From positions 1-64,000 of the forward strand of contig NZ_RPDJ01000045.1 in assembly GCF_004023625.1 (NCBI RefSeq): a DNA stretch of 64,000 nt. Direction: 5' to 3'. Under the pieces are notes generated by a model that was given only the letters and a program-made list of their open reading frames with translations, did no database searches and was not told the origin of the DNA. The translations under genes and the position numbers were made by a program. The DNA comes from Streptomyces cavernae. Its GTDB lineage: Bacteria > Actinomycetota > Actinomycetes > Streptomycetales > Streptomycetaceae. Below, piece by piece: positions 33,430 through 41,032 of this stretch; the stretch's first letter is position 1; each line of letters begins with the position of its first letter.

Positions 33430-34009
33430 CCCCTTCACCCCCGTCGACTTCCAGCTCGTCCTGCTGCGGCGCATGGCCGACCACAATCCGGACCTGGTCG
33501 AGGACGCCCGCCGGGAGCTGGGCGTCTCCATCGCTGACATGCGCGAGGCGAACCGCCGCTGGCAGGCCATGCTGCGCTCCCCGCGTTCACGCGCGGCCGT
33601 CTCCCGGTACCGGTCGGTCCTCGGCGAACCCGAGTCGACGGCCCCCCGGCAGATCGGCGACCTCGCGTGCGAGGCCCTGCTGTGGCCCGTGCCCCTCTGG
33701 CCCGACCTGCGCTTCGAGGTCCTTCTGGCGCCGAACGGGGCCGTGTTCAACGACTGGCTGGTGCGGGCCCCGGGAGCACCGGGCCCCGCACTGCGGACGC
33801 TCGACGACCTGATCCCCTGGTCCTGCACGGTGGACGAGGCGGCCCGCGCGTTCGCCCCGGCCCGCCCCCTGGAAGGCACGGCGCCCACCCGCTGGGGCCT
33901 GAGGTTCACCGCCCCGAACGCGTCCGGGGAACGCCGGGAGTGCACGGCGGAGTTCACCTGGGGGTTGCTGCAACGGATCGCGGTCACGCCATCGCCGGCC
34001 GGAACGTAG
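33407..34009 (+). CDS. Hypothetical protein
   Basis: A 200-residue soluble protein I do not recognise. The N-terminal half is helical (FTPVDFQLVLLRRMADHNPDL, then SIADMREANRRWQAML), and the C-terminal half looks beta-rich with a Trp cluster (LACEALLWPVPLWPDLRFEV, NDWLV, FTWGLLQRIAV). The start is uncertain: ATG 33398, 33407 and 33473 are all in frame and none has a strong ribosome site. It overlaps the FkbM gene slightly and so may be the last member of the operon, but its composition does not resemble the envelope genes. Confidence 0.6.
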   Translation: MPANRPTSPFTPVDFQLVLLRRMADHNPDLVEDARRELGVSIADMREANRRWQAMLRSPRSRAAVSRYRSVLGEPESTAPRQIGDLACEALLWPVPLWPDLRFEVLLAPNGAVFNDWLVRAPGAPGPALRTLDDLIPWSCTVDEAARAFAPARPLEGTAPTRWGLRFTAPNASGERRECTAEFTWGLLQRIAVTPSPAGT

Positions 34010-34103
34010 GGCCTGTCACCACCGGCCCGATGGGTCGGTGACTGTTCCCGGCGCCGGCCGGACGATCAGCCCGGACGGCCCGGCCGCGCGCTGAACCCGG
34101 CGC

Positions 34104-34991
34104 TCAGCGGGTGGCCGCCTTCAGGATCGCCTCGACCACCACCGCCGACGACCCCTCGTGCAGGTCCAGGAACAGATTCGGCTCCACCAGCTCCAGTTCC
34201 ATGATCACGGGTTCGCCGTCGTCCCCGTCGACCACGTCGACACGTGCGTACAACAACTCCGGCGAGCCGGGCACGGCACCCAACGCCCTTTCTGCGAGGG
34301 CGAGTTCCGCCTCGGTTGCCTGCCAGGGCGCCACGCCCGGGTGGGAGACCTTGTCCTCGTCGTACGCGATCCCGGGCGCCAGCACGGCTCCCTTGCGGTT
34401 CGCGTGGAGGAAGCGTCCGCCGAAGAACTGCAGCGCCCGCTCCCCGGTCACGTCCACGTTCCGGACGTAGGGCTGCACCATCGCGGTGAATCCCTCCGCG
34501 TGCATCCGTGCGACCTGCCGTACGGCCGTCTCCCGTTCCCCGGCGCCGTACCGTGCGGCGAACCGCGCCCCGGCGCCCGAGGTGGGCTTCACGACGTACT
34601 CGTATTCCTCGGGCAGTTCGACGGGGTCACCGGGTGCGAAGTAACGGGTCGGCACGACGGCCACCCCGGCGTCCGCGAGGTCCCCCAGGTACCGCTTGTC
34701 GACATTCCACCGCACGACTCCGAGCGGGTTGAGGAGCCGGGTCTCCTTCCCGCACCGCTCGGCCCACGCCACGAACTCCTCGACGCGCCAGCTGTAGTCC
34801 CAGGTCGACCGTATGACGACGAGGTCGAACCCGCCCCAGTCGACCCCGGCGTCGTCCCAGTGAACGGCGACCGTCTCGGCCCCGGCCTCCCGAAGCGCCC
34901 CCACCAGCACAGGCAGATCCCGGTCCTTGCTTTCCTCGCCGCCCGGATCGTAGGTGACGAGCGCGATACGGGGGGCGGGGGTTCGGGCCAC
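34104..34991 (-). CDS. ATP-grasp family ligase-like protein
   Basis: A 295-residue protein with ATP-grasp features: RIALVTYDPGGEESKDRDLP at the N-terminal domain, VIRSTWDYSWR (a motif typical of the DcsG/RimK-like subgroup), YVVKPTSGAGARF (the ATP-binding lysine and glycine loop), and VIMELELVEPNLFLDL, where Glu and Asn bind magnesium. Such enzymes join a carboxylate to an amine through an acyl phosphate; substrates are not predictable here. GTG 34991 has GGAG 6 bases upstream. It stands alone, convergent with the upstream operon and separated from the monooxygenase by about 150 bases. Confidence 0.83.
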   Translation of the reverse strand: MARTPAPRIALVTYDPGGEESKDRDLPVLVGALREAGAETVAVHWDDAGVDWGGFDLVVIRSTWDYSWRVEEFVAWAERCGKETRLLNPLGVVRWNVDKRYLGDLADAGVAVVPTRYFAPGDPVELPEEYEYVVKPTSGAGARFAARYGAGERETAVRQVARMHAEGFTAMVQPYVRNVDVTGERALQFFGGRFLHANRKGAVLAPGIAYDEDKVSHPGVAPWQATEAELALAERALGAVPGSPELLYARVDVVDGDDGEPVIMELELVEPNLFLDLHEGSSAVVVEAILKAATR

Positions 34992-35139
34992 GGTGACTCC
35001 ATCCTCGTGGGGTGTGATCGGTTATGACGGCGACTCGGTACCCAGCACATCACACACGCCGAACCCGCGTGGTCGAGGAACCGGCGGCGCGGCTCAGCCC
35101 CAGGGATGCGACAGCTCGGTGTCAGTCCGGGGCAGGGGA

Positions 35140-36249
35140 TCAGCTGTCCAGTGAGAGTGCGTTCTTGGCGTGCGCGACGGATTCCTCCGAGGCGGGTCCG
35201 CCGGGATTCTCGGTGGCCAGGGCCTGGTTGAGGGTGACGAAGGGGCGCATCCGCCGCTCGTAGCGGGCATACGCGGTGCGGTGGTCGCCGTCGGCCCGGG
35301 CAAGGCAGTCGGCCAGCACGTGAGCGCCCACGAGGGCCAGGCTGGTGCCTTGCCCCGAGAGGGGGGAGGGGCAGTAGCCGGCGTCTCCGAGCAGGGTCAC
35401 CCGGCCCCGCGACCACGCGTCCATTCGGATCTGGGCCATTGCATCGCAGTAGAAGTCGTGGGCCTTCCGGGCGGCCTCGGCCAGGCGGGTCCCTTCCCAT
35501 CGCATCGACGCGAGCTTGTCCACGACGAGCTGCCGGAGGGCGCCGCCGTCGCGGAGGTCGTGGGCGAGCGGGGCGGACTGGAAGCCGAAGGCGATCCTGA
35601 GTTCGGTGTTGTCGCGTACTGGCATGATGCCGAAGCCCGTGTCGCCGTCCCGCAGCCACATCTGCCAGTCCTCCAGGGCGAGGAAGTTGTCCGCGCTGAA
35701 AACTGACAGGTAGCTGCCCAGGTGGTGGGCGAACCGCTCCTCCGGACCGAAGGCCAGGCCCCGTACGGTGGAGTGGAGGCCGTCGGCCCCGACCACCAGG
35801 TCGAAGGTGCGGGACGGTCCGTGCGCGAAGTCGACGCGCACGCCGGTCTCGTCCTCGTCGAGCGCGGTGATGCTGTCGCCGAAGAGGTACTCGACACCTG
35901 CGCGCGTGTGCTCGTACACCATCCGTACCAGGTCCTCCCGCAGCACCTCGATGTCTTCGCTGTCGAGCCGGCCGCTGCTGAAGGTCGCCTCGGTGGAGCG
36001 GTCGACCTCTTGGCCGTCGGGGTCGAGGATCGACATGCCGCGCATCCGGGTCCGTACGCGGCTTGCCTGCTCCAGCAGGCCCATCCGCTCCACTACTTCG
36101 AGCGCGACGCCGCGGATGTCCACGGCCTGGCCGCCGGGGCGTTGGCCTGGAGCTCGTTCGACGACGGTGGGCACGAAGCCGTGGCGGCGCAGCCAGTAGG
36201 CGAGGACGGGCCCGGCGATGCCGCCGCCGGAGATGAGTACGGTCTGCAT
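35140..36249 (-). CDS. FAD-dependent monooxygenase (TetX/PHBH-like)
   Basis: A 369-residue flavoprotein hydroxylase. FAD contacts: LISGGGIAGPVLAYWL (dinucleotide fold at the N-terminus), the DG motif in LVVGADGLHSTVR, and GDAGYCPSPLSGQGTSLA (second FAD motif). No membrane segments. It would hydroxylate an aromatic compound or drug using NAD(P)H and oxygen. ATG 36249 follows GGAGGAA by 7 bases; an upstream in-frame ATG at 36306 lies within the palindromic operator region and is less likely. It is divergent from a GntR-TetR regulator with inverted repeats between them, which fits induction by its substrate or by an antibiotic. Confidence 0.85.
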   Translation of the reverse strand: MQTVLISGGGIAGPVLAYWLRRHGFVPTVVERAPGQRPGGQAVDIRGVALEVVERMGLLEQASRVRTRMRGMSILDPDGQEVDRSTEATFSSGRLDSEDIEVLREDLVRMVYEHTRAGVEYLFGDSITALDEDETGVRVDFAHGPSRTFDLVVGADGLHSTVRGLAFGPEERFAHHLGSYLSVFSADNFLALEDWQMWLRDGDTGFGIMPVRDNTELRIAFGFQSAPLAHDLRDGGALRQLVVDKLASMRWEGTRLAEAARKAHDFYCDAMAQIRMDAWSRGRVTLLGDAGYCPSPLSGQGTSLALVGAHVLADCLARADGDHRTAYARYERRMRPFVTLNQALATENPGGPASEESVAHAKNALSLDS

Positions 36250-36274
36250 GAGGAGTTCCTCCAGTGCTCTGTAC

Positions 36275-36307
36275 GGTGTACGCGTCGCTGAACGTACGTC
36301 GTACACC
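36275..36307. promoter_or_regulatory. Inverted repeat GGTGTACG / CGTACACC
   Basis: Perfect 8-bp arms (36275-36282 and 36300-36307) in the divergent region, 26 bases before the monooxygenase start. The GTAC-core style fits a GntR-type operator. Confidence 0.5.
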
Positions 36308-36337
36308 GAGCCCGTTCAACTGGCCAAATGCTAGACG

Positions 36338-36396
36338 TGTACTAGGGCAGAAGCCTTCTGTTCGGGGTAGCCACTGCTACCCTCTGCACTAGTACA
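36338..36396. promoter_or_regulatory. Paired inverted sites TGTACTAGkGCA
   Basis: TGTACTAGGGCA (36338-36349) and TGCACTAGTACA (36385-36396, reverse complement TGTACTAGTGCA) match in 11 of 12 bases and face each other 47 bases apart, just before the regulator gene. Between them is another inverted repeat, GGGTAG-N6-CTACCC (36365-36382). They are likely autoregulatory sites for the divergent GntR-TetR protein. Confidence 0.55.
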
Positions 36397-36416
36397 GGAC
36401 AGGGAGGCGGCAGGAC

Positions 36417-37379
36417 GTGACGAAGACCACAGGCGCAGCCGGTGATCCGCCCTATCTGCGCATCGTCGCCGTGATCCGGCGGCGCATCGCGGAGGGTGAA
36501 CTCGCCCCCGGGGACCGGGTGCCCTCGACGCGCCAGATCGCCAGGGAATGGGGCGTCGCGCTCGCCACCGCCACCAAGGCCCTGACGACCCTGCGTCTGG
36601 AGGGACTTGTCGAAACCCGGCCCCGGATCGGCACGGTCGTAGCCGGGACCGCCCCCGCCGCGCCGACCCGCAGGCGCCCGCCGCCCGCCCCGGACCCCGA
36701 GCGGGAGCTGAGTCTCTACCGGATCGTCCGCACCGCCATCGAGATCGCCGACGCCGAAGGGCTCTCGGCGCTCTCCATGCGCGGCGTCGCGGCCCGGCTC
36801 GGGGTCGCGGCGATGGCGACCTACCGGTACGTCCCGAGCAAGGAACACCTCGTCCTGCACATGGCCGACGCCGCGTTCGGCGAGGCGTCCTACCGCGCGG
36901 ACGCCCCCGAGGACTGGCGTTCCCGCGTCGAGCTGGGCGCCCGGACCCTGTGGAGCCTCTACCGGAAGCACCCGTGGCTGGCCCAGCTCGGCTCCCTCAC
37001 GCGCCCGTTGCTCGTACCGAATCTGATGGACTACAGCGAGTGGGTGCTGGGCGCCCTCGACGGCCACGGCCTCGACCCAACGACGCTGTTCGACATCCAC
37101 GTACTGCTCTACAGCCATGTCCAGGGCCTGGCGGTGCACCTGGAGATGGAAGCGCAGGCCGAAGCCGCCACGGGCCAGTCGGAAGACCAGTGGATGGACA
37201 GCCGAGCCCCCGCCCTCCAAGAACTGGCGGAATCCGGCCGCTTCCCGACCTTCACCAAGGTGGTCGGAGCCTTCGAGGACGGATACGACCTGCGTCTCGA
37301 CGCGCTCTTCGAATTCGGCCTCAAGGCACTGCTCGACGGCCTGACTTCCATCGTCGAACGTCAGAAAGCTGTCGCGTAG
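36417..37379 (+). CDS. GntR-TetR double-HTH transcriptional regulator
   Basis: A 320-residue regulator with two DNA-binding modules. Residues 10-75 are a GntR winged HTH (VIRRRIAEGELAPGDRVPST, WGVALATATKALTTLRLEG). After a Pro-rich linker, residues 95-150 are a TetR-type HTH (IEIADAEGLSALSMRGVAAR, LGVAAMATYRYVPSKEHL), then the helical TetR C-terminal ligand domain (WRSRVELGARTLWSLYRKHP). Such fusions are known in Actinobacteria. GTG 36417 sits behind AGGGAGG. It is divergent from the FAD monooxygenase; the intergenic inverted repeats make it the probable local repressor. Confidence 0.85.
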   Translation: MTKTTGAAGDPPYLRIVAVIRRRIAEGELAPGDRVPSTRQIAREWGVALATATKALTTLRLEGLVETRPRIGTVVAGTAPAAPTRRRPPPAPDPERELSLYRIVRTAIEIADAEGLSALSMRGVAARLGVAAMATYRYVPSKEHLVLHMADAAFGEASYRADAPEDWRSRVELGARTLWSLYRKHPWLAQLGSLTRPLLVPNLMDYSEWVLGALDGHGLDPTTLFDIHVLLYSHVQGLAVHLEMEAQAEAATGQSEDQWMDSRAPALQELAESGRFPTFTKVVGAFEDGYDLRLDALFEFGLKALLDGLTSIVERQKAVA

Positions 37380-37554
37380 ACACATGAACAGGTTCAGCGA
37401 GGACCGGCTTTCGGCCCGTCGCCGGTCGTCCTGGCCCGCGCGCGGACCGCGGCATCCCCAGGGCGCATCCGATCCGGTGGATGCATTGACCTTCCCCTTC
37501 GGTGAAGCCACAGCATCGGTCGTGCGATGACGAACGGGTGAACCGGGAGGGCGG

Positions 37555-38613
37555 ATGGGCCTGTTGACGATCGGATCCTTCGCGAAGGCGTCACGGCTGT
37601 CACCCAAGGCACTGCGCCTGTACGACGAGCTGGACCTGCTCAGGCCGGCCCGTGTGGACCCGGACACGGGTTACCGCTACTACGCGCCCGAGCAGTTGGA
37701 GCAGGCGCGCCTGGTGGCGTGGCTGCGGCGACTCGGGATGCCGCTGGCCCGGATACGGCGGGTCTGCGCCCTGGATCCGGTGGCCGCCGGCCAGGAGATC
37801 CGGGCGTACTGGGCCGAGGTCGAGCGGGAGACCGCCGGCCGGCGGGAACTGGTCTCGTTCCTCGTCGCGCATCTCCTCCAACCATCGAGGAAGGAACGCA
37901 CGATGCTGAAACTGCGCCATGCCGCTCTGTCCGACATCGGGCGGGTCCGCCCGGCAAACCAGGACGTCGCATACGCGGGCGCCCGCGTGCTCGCCGTGGC
38001 CGACGGCTGCGGGACCGCCGGGGCACACGCGAGCACCGCCGCCGTGGACGCCCTGAAGGTCCTGGACCGCGAGACCCTGCCCGCGGGGAGCGTGCTGAAC
38101 CTGCTGGAGGACGCGGTGCAGGGGGCGACGCGGGCGGTACGGGACATCACGGCGGCGGACAAGGAGGCGGGGACGACGCTCACCGCGATGCTCTGGACCG
38201 GATCGCAGCTCGCCCTCGTCCACATCGGCGACTCGCGCGCCTACCTGCTCCGCGAAGGCGAGCTCTTCCGGATCACCCACGACCACACGCTCGTCCAGTC
38301 GATGATCGACGAGGGCCGGCTGACCGTCGAGGAGGCCGCCACGCACCCGCAGCGCGCGCTGTTGATGAAGGCCCTCGGCACCGACGCACCCGCACCGGAC
38401 CTGCGTCTCCAGGACGCCCGCCCCGGCGACCGGTATCTGCTGTGCTCCGACGGGCTGTCGAGCGTCGTGGCCGACGAGGAGATCAAGCGGGTGCTGGCCG
38501 CCGTCCCCGACGTCGAGGACGCGGTGCGCACCCTGGTCGCCTCGGCGAACGACGCGGGCGGGCCCGACAACGTCAGTTGCGTGGTGGCGGATGTGGAGGA
38601 GTTCGGCTACTAG
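37555..38613 (+). CDS. MerR HTH fused to PP2C protein phosphatase
   Basis: A 352-residue fusion. Residues 1-75 are a MerR HTH (LTIGSFAKASRLSPKALRLY, DTGYRYYAPEQLEQARLVAW). Residues 117-352 are a PP2C Ser/Thr phosphatase with the metal motifs SDIGRVRPANQD, AVADGCGTAG (usually DGMGG), HIGDSRAYL, LCSDGLSSVV and PDNVSCVVAD. An in-frame ATG at 37903 opens the phosphatase domain and has its own GAGGAAGGAA 6 bases upstream, so a free phosphatase may also be made. The lack of the usual MerR effector domain suggests that phosphatase and transcription output are linked. It is convergent with the matR-like gene. Targets are unknown. Confidence 0.85.
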   Translation: MGLLTIGSFAKASRLSPKALRLYDELDLLRPARVDPDTGYRYYAPEQLEQARLVAWLRRLGMPLARIRRVCALDPVAAGQEIRAYWAEVERETAGRRELVSFLVAHLLQPSRKERTMLKLRHAALSDIGRVRPANQDVAYAGARVLAVADGCGTAGAHASTAAVDALKVLDRETLPAGSVLNLLEDAVQGATRAVRDITAADKEAGTTLTAMLWTGSQLALVHIGDSRAYLLREGELFRITHDHTLVQSMIDEGRLTVEEAATHPQRALLMKALGTDAPAPDLRLQDARPGDRYLLCSDGLSSVVADEEIKRVLAAVPDVEDAVRTLVASANDAGGPDNVSCVVADVEEFGY

Positions 38614-38641
38614 GGCGTTTCCGCGTTATGTCCCCGCCCGC

Positions 38642-39349
38642 TCACCGCTCCCCCTCCGGGTTCCAGTCCAGGAGCCGGACCTTGGCGACCGTGCGGACGT
38701 GGCGGCGCATGGCGGTGGCGGCGCGGCCGGGCTGTCGGTCGGCGATGGCGTCGAGGATGGCCTGGTGCTGGGCCAGGGAGCGGGTGGGGCGGCCCGGTTG
38801 CCGGAGGGACTCGGTGCGGCTCTCGGCGATCTGGTCCGCGATGGAGCGCATGAACTCCGCGAGCAGGCTGCTGTGTGCCGCCGCCGTCACCGCCGCGTGG
38901 AACAGGCGGTCGCCGTTCGTGCCGTGTGCGCCCTCCTCGATCTCCTCCGCCATGCGCGCGAGCGCGGACCGCATCGCGGCGAGATCCTCGTCCGTGCGGC
39001 GCTCGGCGGCGAGTTCGGCGAGCTTCGTCTCGAGCGCCTCCCTGGCCTCCAGGACGTCGGGGAGGCGTCGGCGGCGTTCGACCATCTCCTCGACGGGCTC
39101 CATGTCCAGACTGTCGCGGACCAGGTACGTGCCGCCGCCGTGCCGTGCCTCCACCAGGCCCTGGACCTCCAGGACCACGATGGCCTGCTTCACCGAGGCG
39201 CGACTGACGCCGAGGCGCTGGGCGAGGTCTCGTTCGGGCGGCAGCCGGTCGCCGGCGCTCAGGCCGCCCTCCGCGACGTACTGGCGCAGCCGGTCGAGCA
39301 CCTGCTCGTAGAGGCGCTGTTTCGTCATGGGGCGCAGGGCGTCGGTCAC
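38642..39349 (-). CDS. GntR/FadR-type regulator of malonate module (MatR-like)
   Basis: A 235-residue FadR-subfamily regulator: winged HTH (EQVLDRLRQYVAEGGLSAGD, RLPPERDLAQRLGVSRASVK) and an FCD-type helical effector domain with the metal-binding His/Asp pattern (HAAVTAAAHSSLLAEFM, HQAILDAIADRQPGRAATAM). FadR-type regulators govern the rhizobial mat operon. It is divergent from the MatC-like carrier gene, and the spacer holds a 23-base perfect palindrome plus a matching half site. GTG 39349 follows AGAGGGGGA. It probably represses the transporter-MatB operon until malonate or a CoA derivative is present. Confidence 0.83.
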   Translation of the reverse strand: MTDALRPMTKQRLYEQVLDRLRQYVAEGGLSAGDRLPPERDLAQRLGVSRASVKQAIVVLEVQGLVEARHGGGTYLVRDSLDMEPVEEMVERRRRLPDVLEAREALETKLAELAAERRTDEDLAAMRSALARMAEEIEEGAHGTNGDRLFHAAVTAAAHSSLLAEFMRSIADQIAESRTESLRQPGRPTRSLAQHQAILDAIADRQPGRAATAMRRHVRTVAKVRLLDWNPEGER

Positions 39350-39391
39350 GGGTCCCCCTCTCGTCGGGAGAGTAACACCGCGACCGCAGTG

Positions 39392-39408
39392 GCCGAGTGG
39401 CTGAGCCA
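39392..39408. promoter_or_regulatory. Upstream half-degenerate copy of MatR-like operator
   Basis: GCCGAGTGGCTGAGCCA repeats the left arm of the 39475-39497 palindrome exactly (11 bases) and part of the right arm. It lies upstream of the -35 box, centred 83 bases from the full palindrome. Confidence 0.6.
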
Positions 39409-39424
39409 ATTTCCGCGCGACCCC

Positions 39425-39453
39425 TTGACGCGAGTCGCCGCTGGGCCCACGCT
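39425..39453 (+). promoter_or_regulatory. Predicted promoter of MatC-like gene
   Basis: TTGACG (39425-39430) and CACGCT (39448-39453) with a 17-base spacer, flanked on both sides by the palindromic operator copies. Confidence 0.5.
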
Positions 39454-39474
39454 GACCAGCCAGCAGCCACAGGA

Positions 39475-39497
39475 GCCGAGTGGCTCAGCCACTCGGC
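39475..39497. promoter_or_regulatory. 23-base perfect palindrome, candidate MatR-like operator
   Basis: GCCGAGTGGCT-C-AGCCACTCGGC: 11-bp arms around one central base, downstream of the predicted promoter and 35 bases before the carrier start. A partial third arm (TCAGCCAC, 39501-39508) follows. Strong candidate repressor site for the divergent GntR-type protein. Confidence 0.7.
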
Positions 39498-39532
39498 CAA
39501 TCAGCCACCGGGGCCCAACGACGGGAGCCCGT

Positions 39533-40906
39533 ATGTCCCCCGAACTCGTCTCGATCCTCGTCCTCGTCGTGGTGTTCGTCATCGCCACCACGCGCTCCGT
39601 CAACATGGGCGCCCTCGCCTTCGCCGCCGCTTTCGGGGTGGGCGAACTCGTGGCCGGCCTCGACGCGGACGGCATCTTCGCCGGATTTCCCGGTGACCTG
39701 TTCGTCGTGCTCGTCGGCGTCACCTACCTCTTCGCCATCGCCCGCGCCAACGGCACCACCGAATGGCTGGTGCACGCCGCCGTCCGGCTGGTCCGCGGCC
39801 GGGTGGCGCTGATCCCCTGGGTGATGTTCGCCCTCACCGGCGCGCTCACGGCGATCGGCGCGGTGAGTCCGGCGGCGGTCGCGATCGTCGCGCCGCTCGC
39901 ACTGAGCTTCGCCGTCCGGTACGGGATCAGTCCGCTGCTGATGGGCACGATGGTGGTGCACGGCGCGCAGGCCGGCGGTTTCTCACCGATCAGCATCTAC
40001 GGTTCCATCGTCAACGGCATCGTCCAGCGCGAGAACCTCCCCGGCAGCGAGATCATGCTCTTCCTGGCCTCGCTCCTGGTCAATGTCGTCATCGCCGGTA
40101 TCGTCTTCGTCCTCTTCGGCGGGCTCAAGCTCTGGGCCCATGGGTCGGTCGCGGTGGACGGGGAGGCGGGCGGCGCTCCCGGGCCGGGCGGCGGATCCGG
40201 CACCGGCGGGCCCCGCGGGAACCCGAGCGGCAAGGACGGCACGAGCCCCGCCGCCGTCGCCACCGCCGCCCCCGCCCGCCACGACGAACCCGCCACCGGC
40301 ACCACCCGCCTCACCCCGGCCCGCGCCGCCACCCTCATCGCCCTGGTCGCCCTCGTCGTCGCCGTACTCGGCTTCGACCTCGACGCCGGCCTCACCGCGA
40401 TCACCCTCGCCGTGCTGCTGAGCGCCGCCTGGCCGCAGGACAGCAGCGCGGCGGTCGGGCAGATCGCCTGGCCGACCGTCCTGTTGATCTGCGGCGTCCT
40501 CACGTACGTCGGTGTGCTCGACGAGATGGGCACCATCACCTGGGCCGGCGAGGGCGTCGGTGGTATCGGCGTCCCGCTGCTGGCCGCGGTGCTGCTCTGC
40601 TACATCGGCGCGATCGTCTCGGCCTTCGCCTCCTCCGTGGGCATCATGGGCGCGCTCATCCCGCTGGCGGTGCCGTTCCTCGCGCAGGGCGAGATCGGGG
40701 CGGTCGGCATGGTGGCGGCGCTCGCGGTGTCGGCGACGGTCGTGGACGTCAGCCCGTTCTCGACCAACGGTGCGCTGGTGCTGGCCGCGGCACCGGACGT
40801 CGACCGTGAGCGTTTCTTCCGGCAGCTGATGATGTACGGAGGGATCGTGGTGGCTGTGGTGCCCGCGGTGGTGTGGCTGGTGATGGTCGTGCCCGGCTGG
40901 GGGTAG
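39533..40906 (+). CDS. matC: MatC-like dicarboxylate (malonate) carrier
   Basis: A 457-residue permease with about 12 membrane helices in two halves joined by a Gly/Pro/Ala-rich cytoplasmic loop (about residues 205-265). It starts with VSILVLVVVFVIATTRSVNM, typical of the MatC N-terminal domain, and GALTAIGAVSPAAVAIVAP, GAQAGGFSPISIYGSIVNG, and the second-half SAFASSVGIMGALIPLAVP resemble the substrate loops of DASS/MatC carriers. Its place before matB and next to a FadR-type regulator supports malonate uptake; the substrate itself is inferred. ATG 39533 has GGGAGCCC upstream. Confidence 0.8.
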   Translation: MSPELVSILVLVVVFVIATTRSVNMGALAFAAAFGVGELVAGLDADGIFAGFPGDLFVVLVGVTYLFAIARANGTTEWLVHAAVRLVRGRVALIPWVMFALTGALTAIGAVSPAAVAIVAPLALSFAVRYGISPLLMGTMVVHGAQAGGFSPISIYGSIVNGIVQRENLPGSEIMLFLASLLVNVVIAGIVFVLFGGLKLWAHGSVAVDGEAGGAPGPGGGSGTGGPRGNPSGKDGTSPAAVATAAPARHDEPATGTTRLTPARAATLIALVALVVAVLGFDLDAGLTAITLAVLLSAAWPQDSSAAVGQIAWPTVLLICGVLTYVGVLDEMGTITWAGEGVGGIGVPLLAAVLLCYIGAIVSAFASSVGIMGALIPLAVPFLAQGEIGAVGMVAALAVSATVVDVSPFSTNGALVLAAAPDVDRERFFRQLMMYGGIVVAVVPAVVWLVMVVPGWG

Positions 40907-40937
40907 ACCCGCGAGCGCGGCAGCAGGTGACACTCGA

Positions 40938-41019
40938 CTGTGATGGACGAGGACGCCCGACTGTGATGGACGAGGACGATCCACTGTGATGGACGAGGAC
41001 GATCCACTGTGATGGACGA
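40938..41019 (+). repeat. 23-bp tandem repeat in matB leader
   Basis: CTGTGATGGACGAGGACG recurs at exact 23-base intervals starting at 40938, 40961, 40984 and 41007; the last copy is cut off at CTGTGATGGACGA, where the matB ribosome site AAGGAG begins. Copies 2 and 3 are identical. Each copy carries GTGATG and a GAGGA, so several decoy starts precede the true one in different frames. Confidence 0.9.
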
Positions 41020-41032
41020 AGGAGTACGACGC

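Noticed and set aside
40983..41032. GTG 41009 or earlier repeat copies as the matB start
   Set aside because: The AAGGAG site at 41019-41024 places translation at GTG 41033, and the earlier codons lie in 23-base tandem repeats.
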